Part shown: positions 36,873 through 45,082 of the stretch, one piece after another
Position numbering within the stretch: the first letter of the stretch is position 1
Layout of the letters: every line of letters begins with the position of its first letter
Source: Mucilaginibacter pankratovii
Lineage (GTDB): Bacteria; Bacteroidota; Bacteroidia; Sphingobacteriales; Sphingobacteriaceae
NCBI RefSeq assembly: GCF_014773265.1
Contig: NZ_JACWMY010000005.1
Coordinates: forward strand, 1 to 64,000
DNA: 64,000 bases
Reading direction: 5' to 3'
Position numbers and translations under genes: made by a program
Notes under the pieces: model-generated
The model's database searches: none
The model's input: the letters and a program-made list of their open reading frames with translations, nothing else
Told to the model about the DNA's origin: nothing

Positions 36873-36965
36873 TGTATCATTACCGAACGCACGCTGTACA
36901 GAAGCGAACAGTGTAACAATTAATTTTAATTATAATAAACTGATTATTAGTATATTATAACTTTG
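36873..36965 (+). promoter_or_regulatory. Array operator/promoter block 4 (before the ABC ATPase)
   Basis: TGTATCAT (36873-36880) is followed by ACCGAACG (36882-36889) and AGCGAACA (36903-36910), 21 bases start to start, one shorter than the other blocks. The CTGTTACGC spacer is altered to CTGTACAGA. The promoter CTGATTATTAGTATATTA is followed by TAACTTTG (36958-36965). The ATPase start is 85 bases downstream, a longer leader than for the permeases. Confidence 0.75.
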
Positions 36966-37049
36966 GTATGTTATTGATACTTTAATGCCAAAATCAAATT
37001 AAGAAATTGCAACCAGTAAACAATTATCCATTAATCTTAACCAGTTAAA

Positions 37050-37727
37050 ATGTTATCACTACAGCATATTTCGAAGTATTACCAGGTTGGCGGCAACAAA
37101 AATTTCGTCATCAACGATATCAGCCTTGATGTTGATGAGGGCGAGTTTGTATCTATCATGGGCCCGTCGGGTTCGGGTAAATCTACCTTGCTCAATATCA
37201 TCGGCATGTTAGATGAACCATCCACCGGGTTCCACTACTTTGTAGATCAGCCCGTTCACCAGATGAAAGAAAAGCAGCGCTCGGCCTTGTACAAACAATA
37301 CATCGGCTTCGTTTTCCAGGCGTATCACCTTATTGATGAGCTAACCGTTTACGAAAACATTGAAACACCGCTTATTTACCAGGATGTAAAAGGCAGCGAA
37401 CGCAAAGCCATGGTGGCCGATATGCTCGATCGTTTTAACATTGTGGGCAAAAAGGATCTTTTCCCGGCGCAACTATCGGGCGGTCAGCAGCAACTGGTGG
37501 GTATAGCCCGCGCGCTGATAGCCAAACCAAAACTGCTTTTGGCCGATGAGCCTACCGGTAACCTTAACTCCAAACAAGGCGAAGAGATCATGGAGCTGTT
37601 CCGTAAATTAAACAAAGAAGATGGCGTTACTATCATCCAGGTAACACACTCCGAAAAAAATGCGGAATATGGTTCGCGCATTATTAACCTGTTGGATGGA
37701 AGGGTAGAATCTTCAAAAAAATTCTGA
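37050..37727 (+). CDS. ABC transporter ATP-binding protein, LolD/MacB-N type
   Basis: 225 residues, a single nucleotide-binding domain with no membrane part. Walker A GPSGSGKST (38-46), Q-loop Q90, signature LSGGQ (142-146), Walker B LLLADE (162-167), D-loop near NLNS and H-loop in QVTHSE are intact. After the signature it reads QQLVGIARAL where LolD/MacB proteins usually have QQRVAIARAL. It is the only ABC ATPase in the window, so it may energise several or all of the nine permeases. It shares their operator block and is followed 13 bases later by the TolC-type gene. Confidence 0.95.
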   Translation: MLSLQHISKYYQVGGNKNFVINDISLDVDEGEFVSIMGPSGSGKSTLLNIIGMLDEPSTGFHYFVDQPVHQMKEKQRSALYKQYIGFVFQAYHLIDELTVYENIETPLIYQDVKGSERKAMVADMLDRFNIVGKKDLFPAQLSGGQQQLVGIARALIAKPKLLLADEPTGNLNSKQGEEIMELFRKLNKEDGVTIIQVTHSEKNAEYGSRIINLLDGRVESSKKF

Positions 37728-37740
37728 ACTATAACACAAA

Positions 37741-39081
37741 ATGCGATACTTTAAATACCTACTTTTTAGCTTAACCCTAACTATCCCGGCACTGGCGCAA
37801 GCCCAAACTGCCGATACCACACTTAACCTGCAACAATGCATTGATATTGCTGTCAAAAACAACCTCGATGTAAAAAAGAGCGAACTCTTGCTGCAAACTG
37901 CACAGGTAAATTCAAACCAGGCCAAAGAATATATGCTGCCTGCCATCAGTGGCCAGGTAGATCATAGCATCAGCAGCGGCCGCGGTATCGATCCCTCCAC
38001 CAATACCTATGTGAACCAATCGTTTAAATCGGGTAACTATAACTTAAACGGCGATCTTACTTTGTTCAGCGGTTTACAAAACCTGAATAATATTAAGCAA
38101 ACGTCATTAGCCTACCAGGCCGGTAAAATGGACCTGCAGCAGGCAAAAGACCAGGTTACCATAAACGTGATAACCGCTTACCTGCTGGTACTGAACAATA
38201 CCGAATTGCTTAACCAGGTAAAAAACCAGCTGGATGTTTCCAAAAAACAGGTAGAGCGTCTGAATATATTAGAGAACGAGGGAGCAAATAAACAACCATC
38301 AGACCTTTACGATTTAAAGGGTACTTATGGTGATAACCAGTTGAACGTAGTGAACACGATAGCTACCTTAAAAGGTTCTAAATTGAGTTTATTACAGATA
38401 CTGAACATCCCTTATAAGGATAATATTAATCTTGCACCAATAAATGCAGAAGACCTGGCCAAACAAACGCCGAACTCGGCAGATGACGTATATAACGTTG
38501 CTTTGGCCCAGCTGGCTTACGTAAAGGCCGCTACACTTAGGCGCCAAAGTGCAGAAAAAGGAGTGAGTGTGGCTCGCGGTGCGTTGTACCCAACCGTTTC
38601 GCTGTTTGGCGGGCTATCAACTAATATCTCCAGTTCAGGGCAAATTGCCGGGCAGGATGTTAGCTATGTCGATCAGTTTAAAAACAACCGCGGTACCAAC
38701 GTAGGTATCAGTTTAAGGGTACCAATATTAGGCTACCTGCAAAAGCGCAACAAGGTGTCGTTAGCTAAAATAGATCTGCAGAATAGCATCTATGTTGAAC
38801 AAACCACGAAAGTGCAGTTAAGGCAAAATTTAGAGCAGGCGTATTTGAACATGACCTCGGCTTACGAAAAATATAATGTACTGGTAGAACAGGTAGCAGC
38901 TTATACCGAATCGTTCCGTACGGCGGAGATCCGCTTCAACGCTGGTGTGCTTACCTCGGTAGATTTTGTAGTAGCCAAAAACAACCTCGACAGGACAAAA
39001 TTGAACATGATTAACGCCAGGTACTCAGTTTATATATATAACAAAATTTTAGATTATTATCAAGGTAAATTATCATTATAA
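37741..39081 (+). CDS. TolC-family outer membrane efflux protein
   Basis: 446 residues with a signal peptide (cleavage near AQAQ, ~22). Two OEP repeats follow: LNLQQCIDIAVKNNLDVKKSE (~28-48) and a second half starting near residue 235. Each has long coiled helices and beta-barrel-like segments such as GNYNLNGDLTLFSG and NVGISLRVPIL. TolC proteins form trimeric channels spanning the outer membrane and periplasm, normally joined to an inner-membrane pump by an HlyD/AcrA-type adaptor. No adaptor gene is present here. It is cotranscribed with the ATPase. Confidence 0.95.
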   Translation: MRYFKYLLFSLTLTIPALAQAQTADTTLNLQQCIDIAVKNNLDVKKSELLLQTAQVNSNQAKEYMLPAISGQVDHSISSGRGIDPSTNTYVNQSFKSGNYNLNGDLTLFSGLQNLNNIKQTSLAYQAGKMDLQQAKDQVTINVITAYLLVLNNTELLNQVKNQLDVSKKQVERLNILENEGANKQPSDLYDLKGTYGDNQLNVVNTIATLKGSKLSLLQILNIPYKDNINLAPINAEDLAKQTPNSADDVYNVALAQLAYVKAATLRRQSAEKGVSVARGALYPTVSLFGGLSTNISSSGQIAGQDVSYVDQFKNNRGTNVGISLRVPILGYLQKRNKVSLAKIDLQNSIYVEQTTKVQLRQNLEQAYLNMTSAYEKYNVLVEQVAAYTESFRTAEIRFNAGVLTSVDFVVAKNNLDRTKLNMINARYSVYIYNKILDYYQGKLSL

Positions 39082-39138
39082 TAAAATTTGCATCTTATTG
39101 TAATATTATATTACATTTATCGCAGAATTACAACAGGT

Positions 39139-39171
39139 ATCCGGCGCACCATTTTCAACGGTGTGCCGGAT
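39139..39171 (+). terminator. Hairpin terminator after the tolC-like gene
   Basis: A 12-bp stem, ATCCGGCGCACC (39139-39150) with GGTGTGCCGGAT (39160-39171), has one G-T wobble, a 9-base loop and then TATTTCC. The U-tract is weak but the stem is very stable. Confidence 0.65.
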
Positions 39172-39226
39172 ATTTCCATTAAAGCCCTTTCTGTATCCGC
39201 AGGGCGATTTTAATAACACAAAAGCT

Positions 39227-39234
39227 TATTTTTG
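39227..39234 (+). promoter_or_regulatory. -7 promoter box for the outer-membrane barrel gene
   Basis: TATTTTTG matches the Bacteroidota -7 consensus TAnnTTTG exactly and lies 28 bases before the ATG at 39263. Confidence 0.55.
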
Positions 39235-39262
39235 TTGTTAACACTAAAAAAATTATAACCTT

Positions 39263-39865
39263 ATGAAAAAGTTAATACTCGTGCTGTCCATATTTTTAAC
39301 CGGTGCTGTAACTGCGCAGGCGCAGGTTTTGCCAAGCGTTCAGTTCGGTGTAAAAGGTGGCGTAAATTTAACCAGCCTGTCATCGGGCGGTAGTTCGCTC
39401 AGCAGCAATAACCGTGCAGGGTACCTTGGTGGTTTTTGGGCACGTTTTGGCGCCCTGGGCTTCAACTTCCAGCCAGAGATCTACCTCACGAGCAAAAATG
39501 TTGATATCAACAACGGTTCTTCTACCAAAAGCAGTGCAAAATTTACCAGTATTGATGTGCCGCTTTTGCTGGGCGCTAAAGTTGGTGCTTTAGGTTTCGG
39601 CGGCAGGTTTTACGGAGGCCCATTATTATCATTCGCCATTAATAAAGACAATAACTTTGGCAGCGCTATAGGTGGGGCAACCAGATTAGATTACAAGGAT
39701 TCGAACTTTGCCATCCAGGTAGGAGCAGGGGTAGATATTCAGAAAATATCAGTCGATCTGCGTTACGAAGCGGGGCTTACCAAACAAAATTATTTTGATG
39801 GTAGCACCAACTACAAAACCCGTGTAAGCTTGTTCAATTTAAGCTTGGCTTACAGGTTGTTTTAA
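39263..39865 (+). CDS. PorT-like outer membrane beta-barrel protein
   Basis: 200 residues. The signal peptide is cleaved near AQAQ (~20). The mature part is made of alternating amphipathic beta-strands typical of the OMP_b-brl_2/PorT group: FGVKGGVNLTSL, GYLGGFWARFG, FNFQPEIYLTSK, VDLRYEAGLT. It ends with an aromatic residue (LAYRLF), the usual C-terminal signal of outer-membrane barrels. About 8 strands are expected. Flanked by its own promoter and terminator, it is probably monocistronic. The specific role is unknown. Confidence 0.88.
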   Translation: MKKLILVLSIFLTGAVTAQAQVLPSVQFGVKGGVNLTSLSSGGSSLSSNNRAGYLGGFWARFGALGFNFQPEIYLTSKNVDINNGSSTKSSAKFTSIDVPLLLGAKVGALGFGGRFYGGPLLSFAINKDNNFGSAIGGATRLDYKDSNFAIQVGAGVDIQKISVDLRYEAGLTKQNYFDGSTNYKTRVSLFNLSLAYRLF

Positions 39866-39888
39866 TAAGAGCAAAATATAAAAAAATG

Positions 39889-39919
39889 AGGCTTGTGCGT
39901 AAAAGTACAGGCCTTTTTT
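39889..39919 (+). terminator. Intrinsic terminator after the barrel gene
   Basis: A 10-bp stem, AGGCTTGTGC (39889-39898) with GTACAGGCCT (39905-39914), has two wobbles and a GTAAAA loop, and runs into six T residues. Confidence 0.82.
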
Positions 39920-40018
39920 GTGGATAATAAAGTATGAAGCTTATGCCCATAATTGGCAATAAAGTATTAGCAGAAAAGGCTTGTGCACCTTACCTTTATA
40001 AAAACCAATACCTGCCAT

Positions 40019-41797
40019 ATGATTTATAAACGACTGCTCGCCCTTTTAATAATTATAGTAAGTGTAAGCCTGCAATTATGCCTTAAAGCACAGGCGCCTA
40101 TGGAGAGCGGTAAAAGCATCATCCGCCTAAACGAGGTTGGCTTTTACCCCGGAGCCGGCAAAATTGCTATCATTACAGCGCAGCAGGCTGGTAAATTCTA
40201 CATCAAAACCCTCAATGGTAAAACCCTATTTACCGGCGAATTAAAAGCATCAGGCCAGCCTGCCTTTTCGGGGAAGTATACTGCGATAGCTAACTTTTCG
40301 GCGTTTAATAAACCGGGGAGGTATGTGGTGAATTTACCCGGCAAAGGCGATTCCTACCCGTTTGAAATAAAGCCAAATGCGCTGAAAGCCGTAGCCGACG
40401 GAACCATCAAAGCCTTTTATTTTCAGCGTGCATCTATTGCGCTGGATGAAAAGTACGCCGGCAAATGGCACCGCGAGGCAGGGCACCCGGATGATAAGGT
40501 GCTGATCCACGCGTCTGCCGCTACCGCGAAACGGCCGGAGGGAATGATCATCTCGTCGCCGCGCGGCTGGTACGATGCCGGCGACTATAATAAATACATT
40601 GTTAACAGCGGCATCACTACTGCTACGCTGCTTTCGCTATACGAGGATTTCCCGGGATACATGAATACCGTAAAACTGAATATCCCCGAAAGTAATAACC
40701 AATTACCCGATGTGCTGGATGAAGTGCTTTGGAACCTGCGCTGGATGCTCACCATGCAGGACCCAAACGACGGCGGTGTTTATCACAAGTTAACCAACCC
40801 GCGTTTCGATGCGATGATCATGCCGGTTAAGGCCGATTCAGCCAGGTACGTGGTACAAAAAAGCACCGCCGCCACGCTGGATTTTGCGGCAGTAATGGCG
40901 CAGGCATCGCGCATCTTTAAAAAATTCCCGAAGCAATTGCCCGGGCTGGCTGATTCTTGTATAAAAGCATCAGAGTACGCATGGGCCTGGGCAGCTAAAA
41001 ATCCCGCCGTATTGTATAACCAGGACGTCATGAACAGGCAGTTTAAACCCACTGTTGTTACCGGCACATATGGTGACAGGGGCGTAACCGATGAGTTTTT
41101 TTGGGCTGCATCTGAATTATTCGTTACAACAGGCAAAGAGGAATACCTTGACAAGATTAGTCTAAGTAAAAATGAAAAAGTGCAGGTGCCCGCCTGGTCG
41201 AATGTAAAGCTTTTAGGATATTATACACTCGCCCAAAACACCGGAATTGATGTAGTAGATCATCCTCAAATAAAGGAGGTAAAAGAAAAGCTGATGAACT
41301 TTGCCGATGCGTTTATAGCCGGCGCGGATAGCAATGCCTATCAAACAGTAATGACGAAGTCAAAAACAAACTTTAACTGGGGCAGCAACAGCAATGCGGC
41401 AAACCAGGGCATCCTGTTGATAAAGGCCTATAAATTATCGGGCAATAAAAAGTACCTGGAGAACGCGCTTGCCAACCTTGATTACATTTTAGGGCGCAAC
41501 GGAACAGGGTATAGTTATGTTACCGGTTTTGGAAGCAAGCCTGTGATGCATCCGCACCACCGCCCGTCCGTAGCGGATGGAATAGAGGACCCGGTGCCGG
41601 GCTTACTTTCCGGCGGACCTAATCCGGGGATGCAGGATAAGATCCAGGTGCCATCACTTTTTCCGGATGAAGCTTTTATAGATGACGACAGATCCTACGC
41701 CACGAACGAAATTGCCATCAATTGGAACGCTCCGATGGCCTACCTGGCCAACGCTTTGGAGGCATTACAAAATACCTGGAAAAAAGCCAAAAAATAG
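40019..41797 (+). CDS. Glycoside hydrolase family 9 endoglucanase-like enzyme
   Basis: 592 residues from the ATG at 40019 (MIYKRLLALL); an earlier in-frame start at 39983 adds a non-hydrophobic extension. Order: signal peptide (~1-26), CelD-type N-terminal Ig-like domain (IRLNEVGFYPGAGK, ~35-120), then the (alpha/alpha)6 GH9 barrel. Catalytic residues look intact: SPRGWYDAGDYNKY with D186 and D189, the MHPHHRPS substrate segment (~506-513) and the general acid E564 in YATNEIAINWNAP. It hydrolyses beta-1,4-glucan or related polymers in the periplasm or outside. No carbohydrate-binding module or T9SS tail is visible. Confidence 0.93.
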   Translation: MIYKRLLALLIIIVSVSLQLCLKAQAPMESGKSIIRLNEVGFYPGAGKIAIITAQQAGKFYIKTLNGKTLFTGELKASGQPAFSGKYTAIANFSAFNKPGRYVVNLPGKGDSYPFEIKPNALKAVADGTIKAFYFQRASIALDEKYAGKWHREAGHPDDKVLIHASAATAKRPEGMIISSPRGWYDAGDYNKYIVNSGITTATLLSLYEDFPGYMNTVKLNIPESNNQLPDVLDEVLWNLRWMLTMQDPNDGGVYHKLTNPRFDAMIMPVKADSARYVVQKSTAATLDFAAVMAQASRIFKKFPKQLPGLADSCIKASEYAWAWAAKNPAVLYNQDVMNRQFKPTVVTGTYGDRGVTDEFFWAASELFVTTGKEEYLDKISLSKNEKVQVPAWSNVKLLGYYTLAQNTGIDVVDHPQIKEVKEKLMNFADAFIAGADSNAYQTVMTKSKTNFNWGSNSNAANQGILLIKAYKLSGNKKYLENALANLDYILGRNGTGYSYVTGFGSKPVMHPHHRPSVADGIEDPVPGLLSGGPNPGMQDKIQVPSLFPDEAFIDDDRSYATNEIAINWNAPMAYLANALEALQNTWKKAKK

Positions 41798-41802
41798 TAA
41801 TG

Positions 41803-41828
41803 AAAAGGCGCAAAAAACGACCTTTTTT
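41803..41828 (+). terminator. Possible terminator after the GH9 gene
   Basis: A short stem, AAAAGG (41803-41808) with CCTTTT (41821-41826), has an A-rich 12-base loop and is followed by T residues. The stem is weak. Confidence 0.4.
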
Positions 41829-41870
41829 TGATTGAAAATTGTAAAAATACGGAGATATTAGCAAGTGATT

Positions 41871-42992
41871 TTACACCGATGTTAGCATGGTAATCACAAT
41901 AAATACGAAAAAGCAAAGGCCCGTTGCCAGCGCATACATCAACGATACACCCAGCATTTTTGTTACCGTGCGCCATCGGCTACGGTTATATACCACCCGG
42001 AACGAGCGATAGACGTACCAGATAATTGAGATGGTAGTTATAAAGCTTATCCAATTCATCACATTACTCCAGCTATGCGGCAGTATCATACCAATTATTA
42101 TGGTGAACGTAAGGAATAGAAAGATAAAGCAATGCAGATGTATCGAATAGATGATATGCTCCACATATAATTTATGATTTTTCCAAAAGGCAATCTTCAA
42201 TATCAGCGCAAACAATGGCAAAAGCACAAACATCATCTTTGGTGCATTGTGTTTTAAACCTTCTACCAAGATTTCAGGGGCGTTTTTACCCTGGCTCTTC
42301 CAATCGTAACTCTTCTTTTTTATGTATCTTAGTATAAGACCATCTCTCTCGCCTTCAGGGTGTTTGCTTTGATTTTTCAGGTACTCGTCGTAGGTTTTTG
42401 AACTATCTTTGTCACCGATAAAGTTAAAATTTCCTTTAGCCACCTCTTCCGGATCATCCGTGTAATATACAGTCTTACCATTTACTGTTTTTTTGGTATT
42501 CTTAATGGAATCATGATCGGCTACCGAACCGGATATATATCCGATAGCTTGTTTTGCTTTTTCCTTCTCAGCGGGGGTAAGGCTCGTATCTTTTTCTATC
42601 CCTTCAAGCATCTTAGCTTTAAGGGGGCTAATGGTGGCGCTGCCCTTTTCTTTGGAATCGGTTACTTTAACTAAATCTTTGCCGTTTTGCTTAAAAAACA
42701 CCACAAAGAAAACCAAACTGATAAAAATATACATCTTCACCGGATGCAGGTATTGCATCCTTCGGCCCGCTAAATAATCTACAGTAAGTTTTCCCGGTTT
42801 GGCAAAAAGCGGTTTCAGGGTATGAAAAAACTGGTAATCGAAATGAAAGTAGTCGCTTACGGCGTGGTTGAGCATATGCCCGAAGCTCTCCTTCATCTCC
42901 AGGTTTTCCTGCCCACATTTATGGCAAAAGTTTCCTTGTAAATCGGTTCCGCAGTTAAGGCAATCGGTTTCGTGCCGGTAATGCTTTTTCAT
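41871..42992 (-). CDS. DUF3667-type membrane protein with N-terminal zinc ribbon
   Basis: 373 residues. A zinc ribbon CLNC-x9-CHKC (10-26) is followed by HMLNHAVSDYFHFDYQFFHTLKPLFAKPG and DYLAGRRMQYLHPVKMYIF, the conserved core of DUF3667. A hydrophobic segment follows (~88-102), then a charged region to ~225 and three to four more TM segments (~230-370). The function of this Bacteroidota-enriched family is unknown. It lies 70 bases downstream of the nupG-like gene on the same strand. Confidence 0.87.
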   Translation of the reverse strand: MKKHYRHETDCLNCGTDLQGNFCHKCGQENLEMKESFGHMLNHAVSDYFHFDYQFFHTLKPLFAKPGKLTVDYLAGRRMQYLHPVKMYIFISLVFFVVFFKQNGKDLVKVTDSKEKGSATISPLKAKMLEGIEKDTSLTPAEKEKAKQAIGYISGSVADHDSIKNTKKTVNGKTVYYTDDPEEVAKGNFNFIGDKDSSKTYDEYLKNQSKHPEGERDGLILRYIKKKSYDWKSQGKNAPEILVEGLKHNAPKMMFVLLPLFALILKIAFWKNHKLYVEHIIYSIHLHCFIFLFLTFTIIIGMILPHSWSNVMNWISFITTISIIWYVYRSFRVVYNRSRWRTVTKMLGVSLMYALATGLCFFVFIVITMLTSV

Positions 42993-43062
42993 AGCTTGTT
43001 GGTGATAAGGTTGTTAAGTAAGCTATTATAATTTTGTCTTTTATCCTTGGTCTTTTATCTCA

Positions 43063-44328
43063 CTAAGCGTGTTCTATAGCAAATTTTAACGCCGCGTTGT
43101 GTTTATACCTAAACACAAATGGGAATATGATAGCGATCACTAAAGCGTAGCCCGCGAAGCTGAGCCAGATGCCGTGCCAGTCTTTCTCCCCATTTCCGAG
43201 GATAAAGTATTTGTCTATTAACCAGCCACTTACGTTGCTGCCAAAAAAGGCGCCGAAACCGTTTACCATCATCATAAACAATCCCTGCGCACTGCCGCGG
43301 ATCTCTGGTGCGGCCTGTGTTTCTACAAACAGCGAACCTGAGATATTGAAGAAATCGAAAGCCATTCCGTATACAATGCACGATAGCACAATCATCCATA
43401 AACCGTCGGCCGGATCGCCAAAGGCAAATAAGCCAAAACGCAGCACCCAGGCTATCATGCTAAATAACATTACATACTTGATACCAAACTTGCGCAGGAA
43501 GAACGGGATAGCGAGAATAAATAAGGTCTCGGAGATTTGGCTGATAGACATGATAATTGCCGGATATTTTACCGCAACTGTATCTTTAAAAGCAGGCATC
43601 TTCGCAAAATCGTGAAGGTAAGTATCGCCGTATGCATTGGTTAGCTGTAAGGCCGCGCCTAACAATAGCGAAAACGCGAAAAATATGGCAAACCTTGGCG
43701 ATTTGAACAATGCGAAAGCATTCAATCCTAACGAGTGCGCAAAAGTTTTGGTGGTTGCTGCGGCCTTATTCAATAACGGTGGGCACTTAGGCAGTGAAAA
43801 TGAGTAAATACCTAAAGTAGCAGCAACAGCGGCAGCAATGTAAAACTGGTTGGCCGACGTTTCGTTGTGAGTTAAACTAACAGCCCATAAAGCAACTATA
43901 AAACCCACGGTCCCCCAGGTGCGGATAGGGGGGTAATCTTTTACTACGTCGATATTTTGGCTCTTAAGTGCCGAGTAAGCCACTGTAATAGATAGGGATA
44001 GCGTAGGCATGTAAAACGCCATATTGAGCAGCATCACCCAAAAAAATGTAGTTGGGTCTTTAACCATTGGCAAAGCACATAAGGTACATGCGCCTAATAA
44101 ATGCATTATCCCGTAAAGTTTTTCGGCATTGATAAATCTGTCAGAAAGTATACCGGTAATGGTGGGCATAAATATGGATGCGATACCCATAGTAGAAAAA
44201 ATAGCCCCAAATTGCGCTCCCGACCAATTTTTATTTTGAAACCAATAGGCACCAATAGTTAGCAGCCACGCCCCCCAAATAAAAAATTGCATAAAATTCA
44301 TCAGTATTAAGCGGGACTTAATATTCAT
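43063..44328 (-). CDS. NupG-family nucleoside:proton symporter (MFS)
   Basis: 421 residues with about 12 TM segments. The start MNIKSRLILMNFMQFFIWGAWL is the typical NHS (NupG/XapB) opening. Other marks are GAQFGAIFSTMGIASIFMP, SDRFINAEK, YPPIRTWGTVGF and the second-half IRGSAQGLFMMMVNGFGAFFG. The family imports purine and pyrimidine nucleosides with protons across the inner membrane. It is transcribed away from the bfn-etf genes across a 127-base gap, so it probably has its own promoter. Confidence 0.93.
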   Translation of the reverse strand: MNIKSRLILMNFMQFFIWGAWLLTIGAYWFQNKNWSGAQFGAIFSTMGIASIFMPTITGILSDRFINAEKLYGIMHLLGACTLCALPMVKDPTTFFWVMLLNMAFYMPTLSLSITVAYSALKSQNIDVVKDYPPIRTWGTVGFIVALWAVSLTHNETSANQFYIAAAVAATLGIYSFSLPKCPPLLNKAAATTKTFAHSLGLNAFALFKSPRFAIFFAFSLLLGAALQLTNAYGDTYLHDFAKMPAFKDTVAVKYPAIIMSISQISETLFILAIPFFLRKFGIKYVMLFSMIAWVLRFGLFAFGDPADGLWMIVLSCIVYGMAFDFFNISGSLFVETQAAPEIRGSAQGLFMMMVNGFGAFFGSNVSGWLIDKYFILGNGEKDWHGIWLSFAGYALVIAIIFPFVFRYKHNAALKFAIEHA

Positions 44329-44455
44329 ATAGGGCCAGAGTTAAATCAGTAATAGTAAAGTATTCAATTCAAAAGCGGAAAGTACTGAAATTATGCGAAA
44401 CAGGGAAACAATGGCGCGCAGAATTTACACACATCGTAATATGCCCACAAATGAA

Positions 44456-45055
44456 TTATGAAGCTTTCCGCTTATTCAGCTCATCGCGAATTTTGGCAGC
44501 CTTTTCATAGGCTTCTTCGGAAAGAGCTTGTTGCAGGCGTGTTTTTAACTCATCATCGCTTAAAGATGTGAACGAACCCGCAGGTGTGGAAGGTGTTTTT
44601 TCTTCGGTAGTTTCGTTGATGTTCTCTAAATAGACAAAATCGTTGCCCTCTATCACAATACCCGCGGTAGAAAGGATGAACTCATAAGTATAAATAGGGC
44701 AATCGAACCGTACAGATACGGCAATTGCATCTGAAGTGCGGGCATCTATCTCCACCGTTTTTTTACCATCAAAACAAACCAGTTTGGAGTAAAATATGCC
44801 ATCTACCAAATTGTAGATGATAATTTCCTGTACGGTAATGTTAAACGCCTGGCCAAGGCTCTTGAACAGATCGTGGGTGAGCGGGCGACTTGGGGTCATT
44901 TTCTCTATCTCAATGGCAATGGCCTGCGCCTCAAAACTGCCAATGATGATAGGTAACCTGCGGCGGCCGCTTACTTCGCCTAATACCAACGCATACGCGC
45001 CGGACTGCGTTTGGCTGTAGGATAGGCCCACAATATCCAGCTTTATCTTTTTCAT
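44456..45055 (-). CDS. Bifunctional nuclease-family protein with UVR motif
   Basis: 199 residues from MKKIKLDIVGLSYSQ (ATG at 45055). In-frame ATG at 45067 and GTG at 45070 are alternative starts. The BFN (DUF151) domain covers ~1-135: GAYALVLGEVSGRRRLPIIIG-like core, then EAQAIAIEIE, PLTHDLF and DARTSDAIAVSVR. A C-terminal UvrB/UvrC coiled motif (LKTRLQQALSEEAYEKAAKIRDEL, ~172-195) follows. The BFN domain has been linked to nuclease activity in other organisms; its role in Bacteroidota is unclear. It lies directly downstream of etfA and is probably cotranscribed. Confidence 0.9.
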   Translation of the reverse strand: MKKIKLDIVGLSYSQTQSGAYALVLGEVSGRRRLPIIIGSFEAQAIAIEIEKMTPSRPLTHDLFKSLGQAFNITVQEIIIYNLVDGIFYSKLVCFDGKKTVEIDARTSDAIAVSVRFDCPIYTYEFILSTAGIVIEGNDFVYLENINETTEEKTPSTPAGSFTSLSDDELKTRLQQALSEEAYEKAAKIRDELNKRKAS

Positions 45056-45082
45056 ATCATTACCCATCACAACAAATTCGTT

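Noticed and set aside
37741..39865. HlyD/MacA-type adaptor next to the TolC gene
   Set aside because: The neighbouring products are a TolC channel and a PorT-like barrel; neither has lipoyl/barrel-sandwich features.
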